Below the pieces are notes generated by a model, which saw nothing but the letters and a program-made list of their open reading frames with translations, was not told the origin of the DNA and did not search any database. From positions 5,165,694-5,229,693 of the forward strand of contig NZ_KB913013.1 in NCBI RefSeq assembly GCF_000383955.1: 64,000 nucleotides of DNA, given 5' to 3'. The DNA is from Rudanella lutea DSM 19387 (GTDB lineage: Bacteria > Bacteroidota > Bacteroidia > Cytophagales > Spirosomataceae). The translations under genes and the position numbers were made by a program. This document shows, piece after piece, positions 35,348 through 44,384 of the stretch; within the stretch, counting starts at the first letter, position 1, and every line of letters starts with the position of its first letter.

Positions 35348-37933
35348 TCAGCGGCCACCCGTACTATTGGTGGTATCGGGCGGGGTTGTCGGTTCGGGGG
35401 TTGGGGCCGGGGTTGGTGTAAACGTTGAATCGAGCAGGCTCGGGTCTACGTCTGTCGAATCCGAATCCGTTGACTCGCTCTCGTCGTAGTCATAGCTACA
35501 GTTAAGATATTCTTTGGTAATCGGCACCGATGGCTTCGGGAAAGGCCCCTGAAGGTCTTTAAACGCTTTGTCGGCGTACACTTTTTCCAGGAACCGCCCG
35601 ACAATCGGCAACGCTGTTTTAGCACCCTCACCCAGATCGGTGGATCGGAAGTGAATACTCCGGTCATCGCCCCCAACCCAGGCACCAATAACGAGTTTGT
35701 CGGACACACCCACAAACCAGCCGTCGGAGTTGTTCGAGGTGGTTCCGGTTTTGCCGCCCATCTGATGGTTGTTCTTAAAAATATTGAACGACCAGAGGTT
35801 TTGCGATGTGCCGCCCGGCTCCTGCAAGCCCCCCTGTAACATAAACATCATCAGAAACGCCGACTCTTCGCTGATCACCCGCTCCTGATTAGCTGTGAAT
35901 TTGGCAATCTGATTCCCGTTGCGATCTTCAATACTGTCAACAATGAGTGGGTCTACGTGCTGCCCTCCGTTGGGAAACGTGCAATAGGCATTGACCAATT
36001 CATACAACGACACATCCGACGAGCCCAGCCCAATCGATGGTACCGCGGCCAACCGACTTTTAATTCCCAGCTTGTGCGCGTAGGCGGCCACTTTTTCGGG
36101 CCCGACGTCATCGGTAAGTTGGGCCGTAATCGAGTTGATCGACCGGGCCATAGCCCGGCGTAGGGTCATGTTGGAATACGAAAACGAGCCGGTCGAGTTT
36201 TTGGGCTCCCACACTTTGTCTTCGCCGTTTTCACGATACTCTTTCTGGAATGGCTTGTCGCGGATACGGTCGCAGGGGCTCAGATTCAGGCTCGTATCGT
36301 CGATAGCCGCGCAGTACACAAACGGTTTAAAGGTTGACCCCGGCTGACGGCGGCCCTGCTTTACGTGGTCGTACTTGAAGTAGTCGTAATCGAGGCCACC
36401 AACCCACGCCCGGATATGCCCATTGTGAGGGTCCATAGCGACCATGCCTGCCTGCAAAAAGCGTTTGTAGTAGGCAATTGAATCGTAAGGAGTCATTTCG
36501 GTTTCGCGCTCGCCTTTCTCCCCCCAGTCGAAGACCTTCATCTTGAATTTCTTCTCCTTCATGTAATAGTTGATGGAGTCGGGCTGATCGCGGAAACGGC
36601 GGGCCAGTGAGCGGTACCGATCGGTTCGTTTGGCAACCGAATCAATAAAGCCCGGAATCTCGTTCCCTTCTTCGTCAATCCAGGGGTTGCGGCCACGCCA
36701 ATGGTTGTCAAACGTGCGCTGGAGCGTCTTCATTTTCTCGGCGGTTGCCTCTTCGGCGTAGGTCTGCATCCGCGAGTCGATGGTCGTCACAATCCGAAGC
36801 CCATCGGTGTAAAGGTCATACCCGTTCTCGTCCCCCCATTTCTTCACAAAGTCCATAACGGCGTTTTTGAGATAACTCGCCGGGCCGGCATAGGGGTTTT
36901 CGGGGGTGTAGTCGGTGCGGAGCGGCAACTGCATAATCGAGTCGGCCTCGGCTTTAGTCAGGTACTTATACTTCGCCATCTGACCCAGAACTATGTTCCG
37001 GCGCTCGCGTGAGCGGTCGGGGTTCCGCAACGGATTGTACGAGGTAGTCGCCTTCTGAAGTCCCACCAATACGGCCCCTTCCTGCACGTTAAGGCTGTCG
37101 GGGGCTTTATTGAAGAAAATCCGGGCGGCTGTTTTCAGGCCGAAGGCGTTGCTGCCAAAATCAACCGTATTGAAATAATAGGTAATGATTTCGTCCTTCG
37201 AAAAGTTACGCTCCAGCTTAATGGCCATGAGCCACTCTTTCGATTTGTAAATGATTTTCCGGACAAACGGGATTTTATTGAGAAGGCCGCTATTGTTTTT
37301 CCGGCGGGTCTTGAACAGGTTTTTGGCTAACTGTTGCGTGATCGTAGAGCCACCGCCGTCGCGCCCGAAACTGGCCGCAGCCCGCCCCAATGCCCGAACA
37401 TCAATACCCATATGGTCGTAAAAACGGGCGTCTTCGGTAGCAACCAGCGCGTTGATAAGGGGTTTCGGAATATTTTCGTACTTGATCGGCGTACGGTTTT
37501 CGGTATAAAACTTGCCGATCAGCTTCCGGTCGAGGGTGTAAATTTCCGACGACTGATTCAGTTTGGGGTTCTTCAGCTCTTCAATGCTGGGCATCTCGCC
37601 TGTAAGCCATAAGAAATTGGTTTCCAGAACGAAAATATACAGGGCGGTTGCCAGCAAGCCGTACGTGAACAGGTGCCAGGCCCGCCGGAGGTAGGGGTAA
37701 TAGGCGGCTTCGCGATCAATATATCGCCCGACGACCTCCCGCCGACGTTCGCGTAAGGCCTCCCGACGTTCTTTTAGTCGATTATAGCGCTCGTAAACCT
37801 GCTCTGTCCGTTCTTCGCCCAACGTAGCCGAGGCTCCCCGGCGCACAAGACGGCCCAACTTGCGCTTGGTCCGGCGATAAAATAGGCCGATAGCCTCCCA
37901 GACGGCGCGAAGCTGATCCAGTAATTCCCTCAT
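35348..37933 (-). CDS. Class A penicillin-binding protein 1A (bifunctional transglycosylase/transpeptidase)
   Basis: This 861-aa inner-membrane enzyme polymerises and cross-links peptidoglycan. A basic coiled-coil-like N-terminus is followed by a transmembrane helix near residues 68-90 (LFTYGLLATALYIFVLETNF). The GT51 domain has ATEDARFYDHMG and GGSTITQQLAKNLF; the transpeptidase domain has GSTFKPF (catalytic Ser), SINS and KTGTTSN. A Thr/Pro/Asp-rich disordered tail closes the protein. Its start lies about 55 bp downstream of a -7 element TATATTTG (37988-37995, minus strand). Confidence 0.96.
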   Translation of the reverse strand: MRELLDQLRAVWEAIGLFYRRTKRKLGRLVRRGASATLGEERTEQVYERYNRLKERREALRERRREVVGRYIDREAAYYPYLRRAWHLFTYGLLATALYIFVLETNFLWLTGEMPSIEELKNPKLNQSSEIYTLDRKLIGKFYTENRTPIKYENIPKPLINALVATEDARFYDHMGIDVRALGRAAASFGRDGGGSTITQQLAKNLFKTRRKNNSGLLNKIPFVRKIIYKSKEWLMAIKLERNFSKDEIITYYFNTVDFGSNAFGLKTAARIFFNKAPDSLNVQEGAVLVGLQKATTSYNPLRNPDRSRERRNIVLGQMAKYKYLTKAEADSIMQLPLRTDYTPENPYAGPASYLKNAVMDFVKKWGDENGYDLYTDGLRIVTTIDSRMQTYAEEATAEKMKTLQRTFDNHWRGRNPWIDEEGNEIPGFIDSVAKRTDRYRSLARRFRDQPDSINYYMKEKKFKMKVFDWGEKGERETEMTPYDSIAYYKRFLQAGMVAMDPHNGHIRAWVGGLDYDYFKYDHVKQGRRQPGSTFKPFVYCAAIDDTSLNLSPCDRIRDKPFQKEYRENGEDKVWEPKNSTGSFSYSNMTLRRAMARSINSITAQLTDDVGPEKVAAYAHKLGIKSRLAAVPSIGLGSSDVSLYELVNAYCTFPNGGQHVDPLIVDSIEDRNGNQIAKFTANQERVISEESAFLMMFMLQGGLQEPGGTSQNLWSFNIFKNNHQMGGKTGTTSNNSDGWFVGVSDKLVIGAWVGGDDRSIHFRSTDLGEGAKTALPIVGRFLEKVYADKAFKDLQGPFPKPSVPITKEYLNCSYDYDESESTDSDSTDVDPSLLDSTFTPTPAPTPEPTTPPDTTNSTGGR

Positions 37934-37987
37934 TTCGATGAAATATAAATGCTACGATCACCCGGCCGACTGGCCCGACGGTGGATG

Positions 37988-37995
37988 CAAATATA
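37988..37995 (-). promoter_or_regulatory. -7 promoter element of the PBP1A gene
   Basis: TATATTTG on the minus strand matches TAnnTTTG upstream of the start codon at 37933. No good -33 TTTG was seen at standard distance. Confidence 0.45.
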
Positions 37996-38023
37996 ACGCA
38001 AAATGACCCTTCAGTTATGTAAA

Positions 38024-38045
38024 AAGCCGGGCATTCGCCCGGCTT
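38024..38045 (-). terminator. Terminator after msrB
   Basis: AAGCCGGGC (38024-38032) and GCCCGGCTT (38037-38045) form a 9-bp stem with a 4-nt loop. On the minus strand it continues into TTTAC. It lies 85 bp after the msrB stop. Confidence 0.8.
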
Positions 38046-38129
38046 CATCTGAAACATTTGTCGTGAGGGAGTGGCATTGGCCACCCAGTCGGTCAATTAC
38101 ACGCTCTGACAGAGGGCGCTTTGCACAGG

Positions 38130-38657
38130 CTATTGTTTTTTGACAAACTGCATGGCTGTTCCGTTCATACAATAGCGCAGGCCGGTGGGCTTGGGGCCAT
38201 CGTCGAAAACATGACCCAGGTGCCCGTCGCACACACTGCACATAATCTCGGTGCGGGTCATACCAAAGGCATAATCTTTGGCTTCTTTCACCGCGTTTTT
38301 GGCAATGGGCTGGAAAAAGCTGGGCCAACCCGTACCCGAGTCAAACTTGGCATCGGCCGAGAACAGGGGATTCTTGCAGGCGGCACAAACAAACGTACCT
38401 TTTTCGTGAATATCGTTCAGCGAACTGCTCCCTGCCCGCTCGGTGCCTTTTTCCCGAAGCACATAGTACTGGTCGGGCTTCAGAATTTTTTTCCACTCGG
38501 CATCGGTCTTCACCACCCGCCGACCACCCGGTGGGTCTACCTCGGGTGCTTGTTTGCTCAGGTCGGTAGCCTGAGCCGTGTTCGAACGGCACGACAAGTG
38601 AGTCAATGAGCTCACTACCAGCGCGCCATATGTCAGAAAGAGGGCTATGCGATTCAT
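38130..38657 (-). CDS. msrB: Peptide-methionine (R)-S-oxide reductase, lipoprotein
   Basis: This 175-aa enzyme reduces methionine-R-sulfoxide in proteins. The N-terminus has a lipobox-like SLTHLSC, so it is probably anchored in an envelope membrane. The MsrB domain has the zinc ligands CAAC and CSVC, GTGWPSF, HLGHVFDDGP and the catalytic Cys in RYCMNG. The family normally works with thioredoxin or another thiol partner. It lies 32 bp downstream of the anti-sigma factor gene on the same strand, so it may be part of that stress-response unit. Confidence 0.95.
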   Translation of the reverse strand: MNRIALFLTYGALVVSSLTHLSCRSNTAQATDLSKQAPEVDPPGGRRVVKTDAEWKKILKPDQYYVLREKGTERAGSSSLNDIHEKGTFVCAACKNPLFSADAKFDSGTGWPSFFQPIAKNAVKEAKDYAFGMTRTEIMCSVCDGHLGHVFDDGPKPTGLRYCMNGTAMQFVKKQ

Positions 38658-38689
38658 ACTATATATACGAAAAAGGCCCTTGATTAGTT

Positions 38690-39496
38690 TTAGCCAACCT
38701 GCCCCACCGCTACCAGCGCTGTGAGGGTAGGTGTAGGGCTACCGCCCCGGCGTTCGATGGTTACAGCAAAGGCATCGGCCGCGCCAATGGAGCGGTTAGT
38801 GCGCTGAAGTTGCCCGTTGGTGGGCAGGTTTTCAAAGACACCGGCATCCACGGGTTTTCCATCAACAAGCGACCAAAGCTGATACTGCTGATTTTCGGCT
38901 AGCTTGGGCAATGAGCCAACTTCTACGGCTACCTGTTTGAGCTGGGCGTTCCAGTACACGGCCAACCGACCGTTGGGGGCTTTATCGTTGCCCAGAACCT
39001 GAATAACACGGGTACCGGGTTGCTTCAGCAGAGCAATGGCTGCATCGGCGCTCTGTTGTCGATCGCGCAACTGCCGGATTTCATCCTGTAGGCTGTTATT
39101 TGTCGACCGCAAGCTGCTCTGAACCTGCTGGCTTTCGCGGAGCTGATTCACCAGAAACAGAGCAAATGAGAGCAGAATGAGCCCCACCGAAGCCGCTGCC
39201 ACCCAAGTAAACTGGAAAGTGGGCCTCGATACGGGCATGGGTTTCACAATAGGTTCCTGAACCGGAGCGGGCTCAAACGAGAGCTTGCTCATAATGGCCT
39301 CTTTCAGGTCGGCGGGAGGGTCAACGCTATGAACCAGAGCATAGCGTTCCATAGCTTCGGTGAGCTGATCCAGCTCCTGCCGAATTTCAGGATAAATCGA
39401 CGCCAGACATTCTACCTCCCGGCGCTCCTGATCCGAAGCTGCGCCCAAAGCGTATAATTCCAGGGTTCCTGATGCTATATATTCGGAGACATCCAT
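38690..39496 (-). CDS. Anti-sigma factor, RskA-like, membrane protein
   Basis: The ATG at 39496 (MDVSEYIASGTLELYALG) is the natural start; an upstream TTG adds 19 unlikely residues. The 268-aa protein has an N-terminal cytoplasmic zinc-less anti-sigma domain (GAASDQERREVECLASIYPE), a transmembrane helix near residues 97-118 (WVAAASVGLILLSFALFLV), a short coiled coil, and an extracytoplasmic RskA domain (VYWNAQLKQVAVEVGSLPKL, YQLWSLVDGKPVDAGVFE). It is encoded directly downstream of its presumed target sigma factor. Confidence 0.93.
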   Translation of the reverse strand: MDVSEYIASGTLELYALGAASDQERREVECLASIYPEIRQELDQLTEAMERYALVHSVDPPADLKEAIMSKLSFEPAPVQEPIVKPMPVSRPTFQFTWVAAASVGLILLSFALFLVNQLRESQQVQSSLRSTNNSLQDEIRQLRDRQQSADAAIALLKQPGTRVIQVLGNDKAPNGRLAVYWNAQLKQVAVEVGSLPKLAENQQYQLWSLVDGKPVDAGVFENLPTNGQLQRTNRSIGAADAFAVTIERRGGSPTPTLTALVAVGQVG

Positions 39497-39640
39497 ATCA
39501 CAAAAAGTCAGCAATGGGTGGGCGGGTATTAGGTTTGGGCCCGCTTGCCCCAAGGCATCATATTAATCTTTTAGATTTGGTACGTTCATTACGGTTTGCT
39601 GCGTGCACGGCCGTGTCTCGGTGAGACAGGGACGCTGTGC

Positions 39641-40270
39641 TCATCGGGAAAAAAACTGTTTCAACTCCTGAAGGGCCGATCGGACGCGGGTTTTCACCGT
39701 ACCCAGGGGCAGATTCAGGACTTCGGCGGCCTCTTCGTGCGTATAGCCGTTGAAGTACACCAGATCAATCAGCATTTTTCGTTCTGGCCTTAGTTTATCG
39801 ACCACTTCGCGCATTCCGATGTGATCAATATTCTCAGGGTCCGTCTGGTGCTGCCGATCAACTATATATACGTTCTCCGCGTCAGTATGGATTGCATTGG
39901 CTGGATTAGGCCGGCTGCTGGCTTTGGCCGAACGTAAATTATCAATGGCAGTATTGCGGGCTACATTGAGCAGCCACGTGAAGAGCCTACCTTTAGACGC
40001 ATCATACGAATCCAGGTTATTCCAGATTTTAATAAAAGCGTCCTGCAACAGGTCACGAGCCTGTTCATCGTCGTGTACAATCTTGCGAATTACCCCGAAA
40101 AGCGCGGGGGAATATTGATCGTACAGCCAGTGGAAGGCCTGCTCATCCCGCCGATTCAGCTTTTCGATCAGGACGGCCTCGGAGACAAAGGGCGATGTAC
40201 GTTTCAACGATTTAGTGGAATAGAAGGAAGTACGCAACGGTTTTGACAACTGGAAGTAAAGAAAATTCAT
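39641..40270 (-). CDS. RNA polymerase ECF sigma factor paired with anti-sigma
   Basis: This 209-aa SigK/RpoE-like factor has region 2 (FHWLYDQYSPALFGVIRKIV, ARDLLQDAFIKIWNNL) and region 4 (LRPERKMLIDLVYFNGYTHE, EVLNLPLGTVKTRVRSAL). The anti-sigma gene follows 144 bp downstream and a fasciclin protein gene lies upstream on the same strand. The promoter region has a -7 element TATATTTG (40329-40336, minus strand) and an inverted repeat of GTTTGTCCAC flanking it upstream, which may be an autoregulatory site. Confidence 0.94.
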   Translation of the reverse strand: MNFLYFQLSKPLRTSFYSTKSLKRTSPFVSEAVLIEKLNRRDEQAFHWLYDQYSPALFGVIRKIVHDDEQARDLLQDAFIKIWNNLDSYDASKGRLFTWLLNVARNTAIDNLRSAKASSRPNPANAIHTDAENVYIVDRQHQTDPENIDHIGMREVVDKLRPERKMLIDLVYFNGYTHEEAAEVLNLPLGTVKTRVRSALQELKQFFSR

Positions 40271-40328
40271 GCATAGTTGTGCAGGGGGAATACACGTTAT
40301 TAATCTTTATTTAATCAAGTTGTTCGGC

Positions 40329-40394
40329 CAAATATAAAAGTTTGTCCACAAATGCACCATCAACGAATCGATAATGATGTAACCGTGGACAAAC
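40329..40394 (-). promoter_or_regulatory. Promoter and inverted repeat upstream of the paired ECF sigma gene
   Basis: On the minus strand TATATTTG (40336-40329) matches the -7 consensus. GTTTGTCCAC (40340-40349) and GTGGACAAAC (40385-40394) are a perfect 10-bp inverted repeat 35 bp apart immediately upstream of it. This could be an operator pair or a hairpin near the 3' end of the fasciclin gene. Confidence 0.5.
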
Positions 40395-40404
40395 TCTCTA
40401 AAAA

Positions 40405-41508
40405 TCAACGAAACACTACTGAACTTTCTTTAGGCATCAATACCGTATCGATACCATGAACCACGCCGTTGGTCTGTACCTGATTGGGGGTATCGACCCG
40501 GCTCGTGTGCCCCTGTTCGTCGGTCAAAACCACCTTGCCATCGCTACCCAGTTTGGCCGTCAGCGTTGCCCCGCTTAGGGTCTTAAGGTGCGCACTGCCG
40601 TTACCCGCTTCGATTTGCCGGGTCAGGGCGGCTACATCGAGCACCCCAGGTATTACGTGGTAAGAGAGAAGGGTACTCAGGGCGTCGCGGTTTTGCCCTT
40701 CGAGCAATACGTTCTGAATTTTTGCGGGTAATTTCTTAAAGGCAGCGTTGGACGGAGCAAACACCGTATATGACTGACCTTCCCGGAGACTTTTGTCGAT
40801 CTGAGCCGACTGAAACGCGTTTTGGAGCGTAGTGTAGTCCGGCTGGGCGGCAATAAAGTCGCCTACGCTGGTTCGGCCTACGCTCGCCGTTGTGTTTACA
40901 ATTGGCGCATTTTGGGCTTTCGACACGGCCGTACCGGTACCCGTAGCGGCTGGCCGGTTTAGGTTGGGGTCGCCTGCTGTGGCTTTCTCTGTACCGGTAA
41001 TGCGGCCCGAACCGGCACTACCCGACGACACCGTGCCCGGCCGCACATCACCGGCTGCTCCGGTGGCACTCGGGTTGGAACCCACACCCGTAGGAGCCGT
41101 GGTAACCTGGTTACTGTTGTAATTGGTCGTGTTGCTGTTGTTGTTTACGGTGCCGTTGCTCATGGAGCTCTCACGGTAGGTCGCGTCTTGCCGACCCGAG
41201 TTGCCAGTGGTTCCGTCGGGTGTTGTGCTATCCTGCCGATTCTGCCGGGAGTTGACATCTGAGCGGTTGTTTCGGCGCATGTTTCTCCGGCGTTCCCGCC
41301 GATTTTTCCGGTCGGCATCGTCCTGGCCGGCGGTGTTGTCGTTCAGCATCTGTTCGCGCGAGGGCCGAAGGGTATCGGGCTGGAACGTAGGCGTACTGAC
41401 CGTGTTGGGAACGGCCGTAGGGTTGGTGGTCACGCGTTGCGCGCTGGCGGTTGTGGTGAGCCATACCAGACTGGCGGTGGCCAAACCGAGGGTTTTTGGG
41501 AGATTCAT
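40405..41508 (-). CDS. Fasciclin (FAS1) domain secreted protein
   Basis: The ATG at 41508 is chosen because it directly begins a signal peptide (MNLPKTLGLATASLVWL); an ATG 14 codons upstream is possible. The 367-aa protein has a long low-complexity middle (about residues 40-230) rich in Asn, Thr, Gly, Arg and Ser, then one FAS1 domain (TLQNAFQSAQIDKSLREGQ, YTVFAPSNAAFKKLP, LLSYHVIPG, VHGIDTVLMP). FAS1 proteins mediate cell-surface adhesion. The neighbouring sigma/anti-sigma pair suggests envelope-stress control (inference). Confidence 0.92.
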   Translation of the reverse strand: MNLPKTLGLATASLVWLTTTASAQRVTTNPTAVPNTVSTPTFQPDTLRPSREQMLNDNTAGQDDADRKNRRERRRNMRRNNRSDVNSRQNRQDSTTPDGTTGNSGRQDATYRESSMSNGTVNNNSNTTNYNSNQVTTAPTGVGSNPSATGAAGDVRPGTVSSGSAGSGRITGTEKATAGDPNLNRPAATGTGTAVSKAQNAPIVNTTASVGRTSVGDFIAAQPDYTTLQNAFQSAQIDKSLREGQSYTVFAPSNAAFKKLPAKIQNVLLEGQNRDALSTLLSYHVIPGVLDVAALTRQIEAGNGSAHLKTLSGATLTAKLGSDGKVVLTDEQGHTSRVDTPNQVQTNGVVHGIDTVLMPKESSVVFR

Positions 41509-41538
41509 TGTCTTAACATTGAGTAGAGTACAAAAAAA

Positions 41539-41562
41539 AGTGGCAACCATTTGGCTGCCACT
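41539..41562 (-). terminator. Terminator after the PhoD-like gene
   Basis: AGTGGCAACC and GGCTGCCACT form a 10-bp stem with one mismatch around ATTT. On the minus strand it is followed by an 8-T run (plus-strand A-run 41532-41539). Confidence 0.88.
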
Positions 41563-41589
41563 AGGTAAACTCGGTAGAGTTACAATGGT

Positions 41590-42972
41590 TTACTTTAGCT
41601 CCGAGGCCTTGAGGGTCCGGCTCCATTTCTCGGTGCCTTTGGTATCAAAAACCTGAATCGTCAGGGCCCGGTCGCGGAGGGGGCCGCTAACGCTCAAAAC
41701 GCCAAAATTACGCTCTGAGAGGTAGGTGCCTGCCTGGGCCGTGGGGAGCTTCAGTTCGTCGTCGGTGGCTTTGGCGGGGCCCGAGGTCAGGGGCGAGATG
41801 GTCAGGTCGTACAGGGGGTAGGTGCCGGGCCGGTCGAGCTTGTGCAGGATGGTGTGGTGGCGGTCGCCGGTCAAAAACAGAACCCCCGGGATTTTGGCCT
41901 CAGCAATGGCTTTAAACAGCCGGTCGCGCTCGTGCCCGTAGTTGCTGTAGTTTTCGGCTACTTTGGCGGGGTTGACTACCTGATTGCCAATCACCACAAA
42001 TTTAAACGTAGCCTGGCTACTGCTGAGGGCATCCATGAGCCAGTCGAACTGCTGCTTGCCAAGGTAATCTTTGGCGGGGCCGTCGGGCATCTCGTTGGGG
42101 GCCCGGAAAGTCCGGTCGTCCATCAGAAAAAACTGGCAGTCGTTCCACATAAACGTACCCGTACACCCTTCGTTGAACACATAGTTGGGGTTGGCCCAGA
42201 ACAGCTTGAAGGCTTCGAGCGTGACGGGCTTGAGCCAGTAACTACGGTCGGCATCATTGGGGCCGTAGTCGTGGTCGTCCCAGGTGGCATAGTGATGCGT
42301 GTTGGCCAATAGGGGCTGGAGTTCGGGCACCGAGCGGGTGTGTGTGTACCGGCGCAGCACGCCCGTACGGCTGTTCCAGTCAACTTCGCGGAGGTACGTA
42401 TTGTCGCCGGTCCAGAGCATAAAATCGGGTTTCTGACCTGCAATTGCCCCAAATATCTCGTAGTTAGCTCCGTAGGGCCGACCGGGCCGGTCAACGTCCG
42501 GTTCGTTGACGTAGGTGCAACTTCCGACGCCGAACCGGAAAGCCGGTGGGTCCGTTCTGAATTGCCACAGGGGTTGGCTTTGGAACGTTGTCGGGTAGGG
42601 CAGGCTCACCTTCTGGCCCTCGATCAACAGTTCGTACGTGTACTTTTTTCCGGGTTCCACCCTGTCGGCGAGCAGGTGGGCTGTAAAAGCCGTTTCTTTT
42701 CCGGTTTTCACCTCGTCGGTGAGCTGGCTGCTGCCCGGTTTACCATCTTCGGTGTACCGAATCTGGACGCGGGCGGGGCTTTTGGTCTGCACCCACAGTT
42801 TTACCTCGCGCATATCCGATGCCCCCACCATGGGGCCGGCCTGTAGCAGGGTAGCGGGATTGGTACGGGTGGCTGGCGCGGCCGCAGTAGCGCGCCGGGG
42901 CTGGGCCGGGTTCTGAGCCAGTAGGGGGAGGGTGATCAACCCACTAAAAGCCAGTAATAATGCGTGTTTCAT
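41590..42972 (-). CDS. Alkaline phosphatase D family protein
   Basis: This 460-aa secreted phosphodi/monoesterase has signal peptide MKHALLLAFSGLITLPLLAQ, an N-terminal fibronectin-like PhoD_N domain (about 45-145) and the metallophosphatase domain with GVGSCTY, WTGDNTYLREVDW, TWDDHDYGPNDAD and LTGDRHHTILHKL supplying the metal ligands. Bacteroidota enzymes of this type act in phosphate scavenging. It is divergent from lysA with a 52-bp gap, so the promoters overlap. Confidence 0.94.
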   Translation of the reverse strand: MKHALLLAFSGLITLPLLAQNPAQPRRATAAAPATRTNPATLLQAGPMVGASDMREVKLWVQTKSPARVQIRYTEDGKPGSSQLTDEVKTGKETAFTAHLLADRVEPGKKYTYELLIEGQKVSLPYPTTFQSQPLWQFRTDPPAFRFGVGSCTYVNEPDVDRPGRPYGANYEIFGAIAGQKPDFMLWTGDNTYLREVDWNSRTGVLRRYTHTRSVPELQPLLANTHHYATWDDHDYGPNDADRSYWLKPVTLEAFKLFWANPNYVFNEGCTGTFMWNDCQFFLMDDRTFRAPNEMPDGPAKDYLGKQQFDWLMDALSSSQATFKFVVIGNQVVNPAKVAENYSNYGHERDRLFKAIAEAKIPGVLFLTGDRHHTILHKLDRPGTYPLYDLTISPLTSGPAKATDDELKLPTAQAGTYLSERNFGVLSVSGPLRDRALTIQVFDTKGTEKWSRTLKASELK

Positions 42973-42998
42973 GGAGAAGGTCTAAGCTACTTAAGTCG

Positions 42999-43006
42999 TA
43001 TATTTG
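42999..43006 (+). promoter_or_regulatory. -7 promoter element of lysA
   Basis: TATATTTG matches TAnnTTTG and lies 18 bp before the lysA ATG, implying a very short leader. Confidence 0.5.
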
Positions 43007-43024
43007 CGGGAATTTTAGGCCAGT

Positions 43025-44275
43025 ATGTATTTAGAAAACCGCTCGTATCAGATTCAGGGTGTCCCGGTGCTCGACATTGCCAACCAGTTTGGCCTGCCGA
43101 CATACGTGTATGATGCCGACAAAATTATTCAAAAAATCGACTTGCTTCGGTCGTCCTTCACCGGCGTGGACCTTAAGATAAAATACGCCCTGAAAGCCCT
43201 CTCGAACCTGTCGATTCTGAAGCTGATGCGGAGCCAGGGTGTGGAGGTCGACGTAGTGTCGGTCAACGAGGCCCGGCTGGCGATGCGGGCCGGCTACGAG
43301 CCGTCGCAGATTATGTACACGCCAAGTGGTAACCGGTTCGCTGAGATTCAGGAGGCTATCGAGCTGGGACTGACCATTAACGCGGATAGCCTGCCACTCA
43401 TTGAGCAGATTGGGCAAACCTACGGGGCTGCTGTACCGATTTGTATCCGAATCAACCCGAGTATTATCGATGGGGGGAACCTCAAAATCCAGACGGGTCA
43501 TGCCGACTCGAAATTTGGGATTCCGAACCAGTACCGGCCGCAGATTAAGGCTCTGGTTGAGCAGTACGGCATTCCGGTAATCGGGTTGCATATTCATACG
43601 GGCTCCGATTTTAAAGATGGCAACACGTTCCTCAAAATTGCCGATGTTTTGTTCGACCTCGCTTCCGATTTCCCCGACCTGCGGTTTATGGATTTTGGTA
43701 GCGGCTTTAAGGTGGCCTACCGCGAGGGCGACCATGCCACCGATCTGGCCGAGCTGGGGCAGAAAGTTTCGGCAGCTTTCAAGGCATTTTGTGCCCGCTA
43801 CGGCCGTAACATCGAGCTGTGGTTTGAGCCGGGCAAGTTGCTCGTGAGCGAGTCAGGGCATTTGCTGGCCAATGTCAACGTGGTGAAAGAAAACCCGACC
43901 CGTACATTTGTGCAGGTTGATACGGGTCTGAATCACCTCATCCGGCCTATGATGTACGACGCCTGGCACGACATTATCAATGTCTCGAACCCCGAAGGCC
44001 CCGAAAAACTGTACACGGTGGTTGGCTACATTTGCGAGACCGATACCTTTGCCACCGACCGGCTTCTGCCCGAAGTACGCACCAATGATGTGTTGTCGTT
44101 TGAAAACGCGGGGGCTTATGGCTTCATGATGGCTTCTACGTACAACATGCGTGGGCGCCCGGCCGAGGTAATGGTATACGACGGACAAGCCCACCTGATT
44201 CGGGAGCGCGAAACGTTTGAAGACCTCCTGCGCGGGCAGATCGAAATTGAATTTACTGAATTGACAACTATATAA
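43025..44275 (+). CDS. lysA: Diaminopimelate decarboxylase
   Basis: This 416-aa PLP enzyme makes L-lysine from meso-diaminopimelate. The PLP-binding Lys57 is in KYALKALS, followed by GVEVDVVSVNEARLA, the HIHTGSD motif, the phosphate-binding DFGSGFKV and EPGKLLVSESG. The C-terminal CETDTFATDR and ENAGAYGFMMASTYN contain the substrate-binding Cys and Tyr of group IV decarboxylases. It is followed by a YebC-family gene after a hairpin-forming repeat. Confidence 0.95.
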   Translation: MYLENRSYQIQGVPVLDIANQFGLPTYVYDADKIIQKIDLLRSSFTGVDLKIKYALKALSNLSILKLMRSQGVEVDVVSVNEARLAMRAGYEPSQIMYTPSGNRFAEIQEAIELGLTINADSLPLIEQIGQTYGAAVPICIRINPSIIDGGNLKIQTGHADSKFGIPNQYRPQIKALVEQYGIPVIGLHIHTGSDFKDGNTFLKIADVLFDLASDFPDLRFMDFGSGFKVAYREGDHATDLAELGQKVSAAFKAFCARYGRNIELWFEPGKLLVSESGHLLANVNVVKENPTRTFVQVDTGLNHLIRPMMYDAWHDIINVSNPEGPEKLYTVVGYICETDTFATDRLLPEVRTNDVLSFENAGAYGFMMASTYNMRGRPAEVMVYDGQAHLIRERETFEDLLRGQIEIEFTELTTI

Positions 44276-44284
44276 CTCTAAACA

Positions 44285-44376
44285 GTTTACAGTTTTCGGT
44301 CTTCAGTTTTCAGTTTGGCGTACGCATCAAAACCGCTTCGCGCAACTGAAAACTGAAGACTGAAAACTGCAAACTT
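44285..44376. repeat. Word-type inverted repeat, AACTGAAAACTGAAGACT family
   Basis: Two 33-bp arms (44285-44317 and 44344-44376) are complementary at 30 of 33 positions around a 26-bp loop. It is the most perfect of the eight elements and lies between the co-directional lysA and yebC-like genes, ending 8 bp before the latter's start. Confidence 0.88.
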
Positions 44377-44384
44377 TAAAAATA

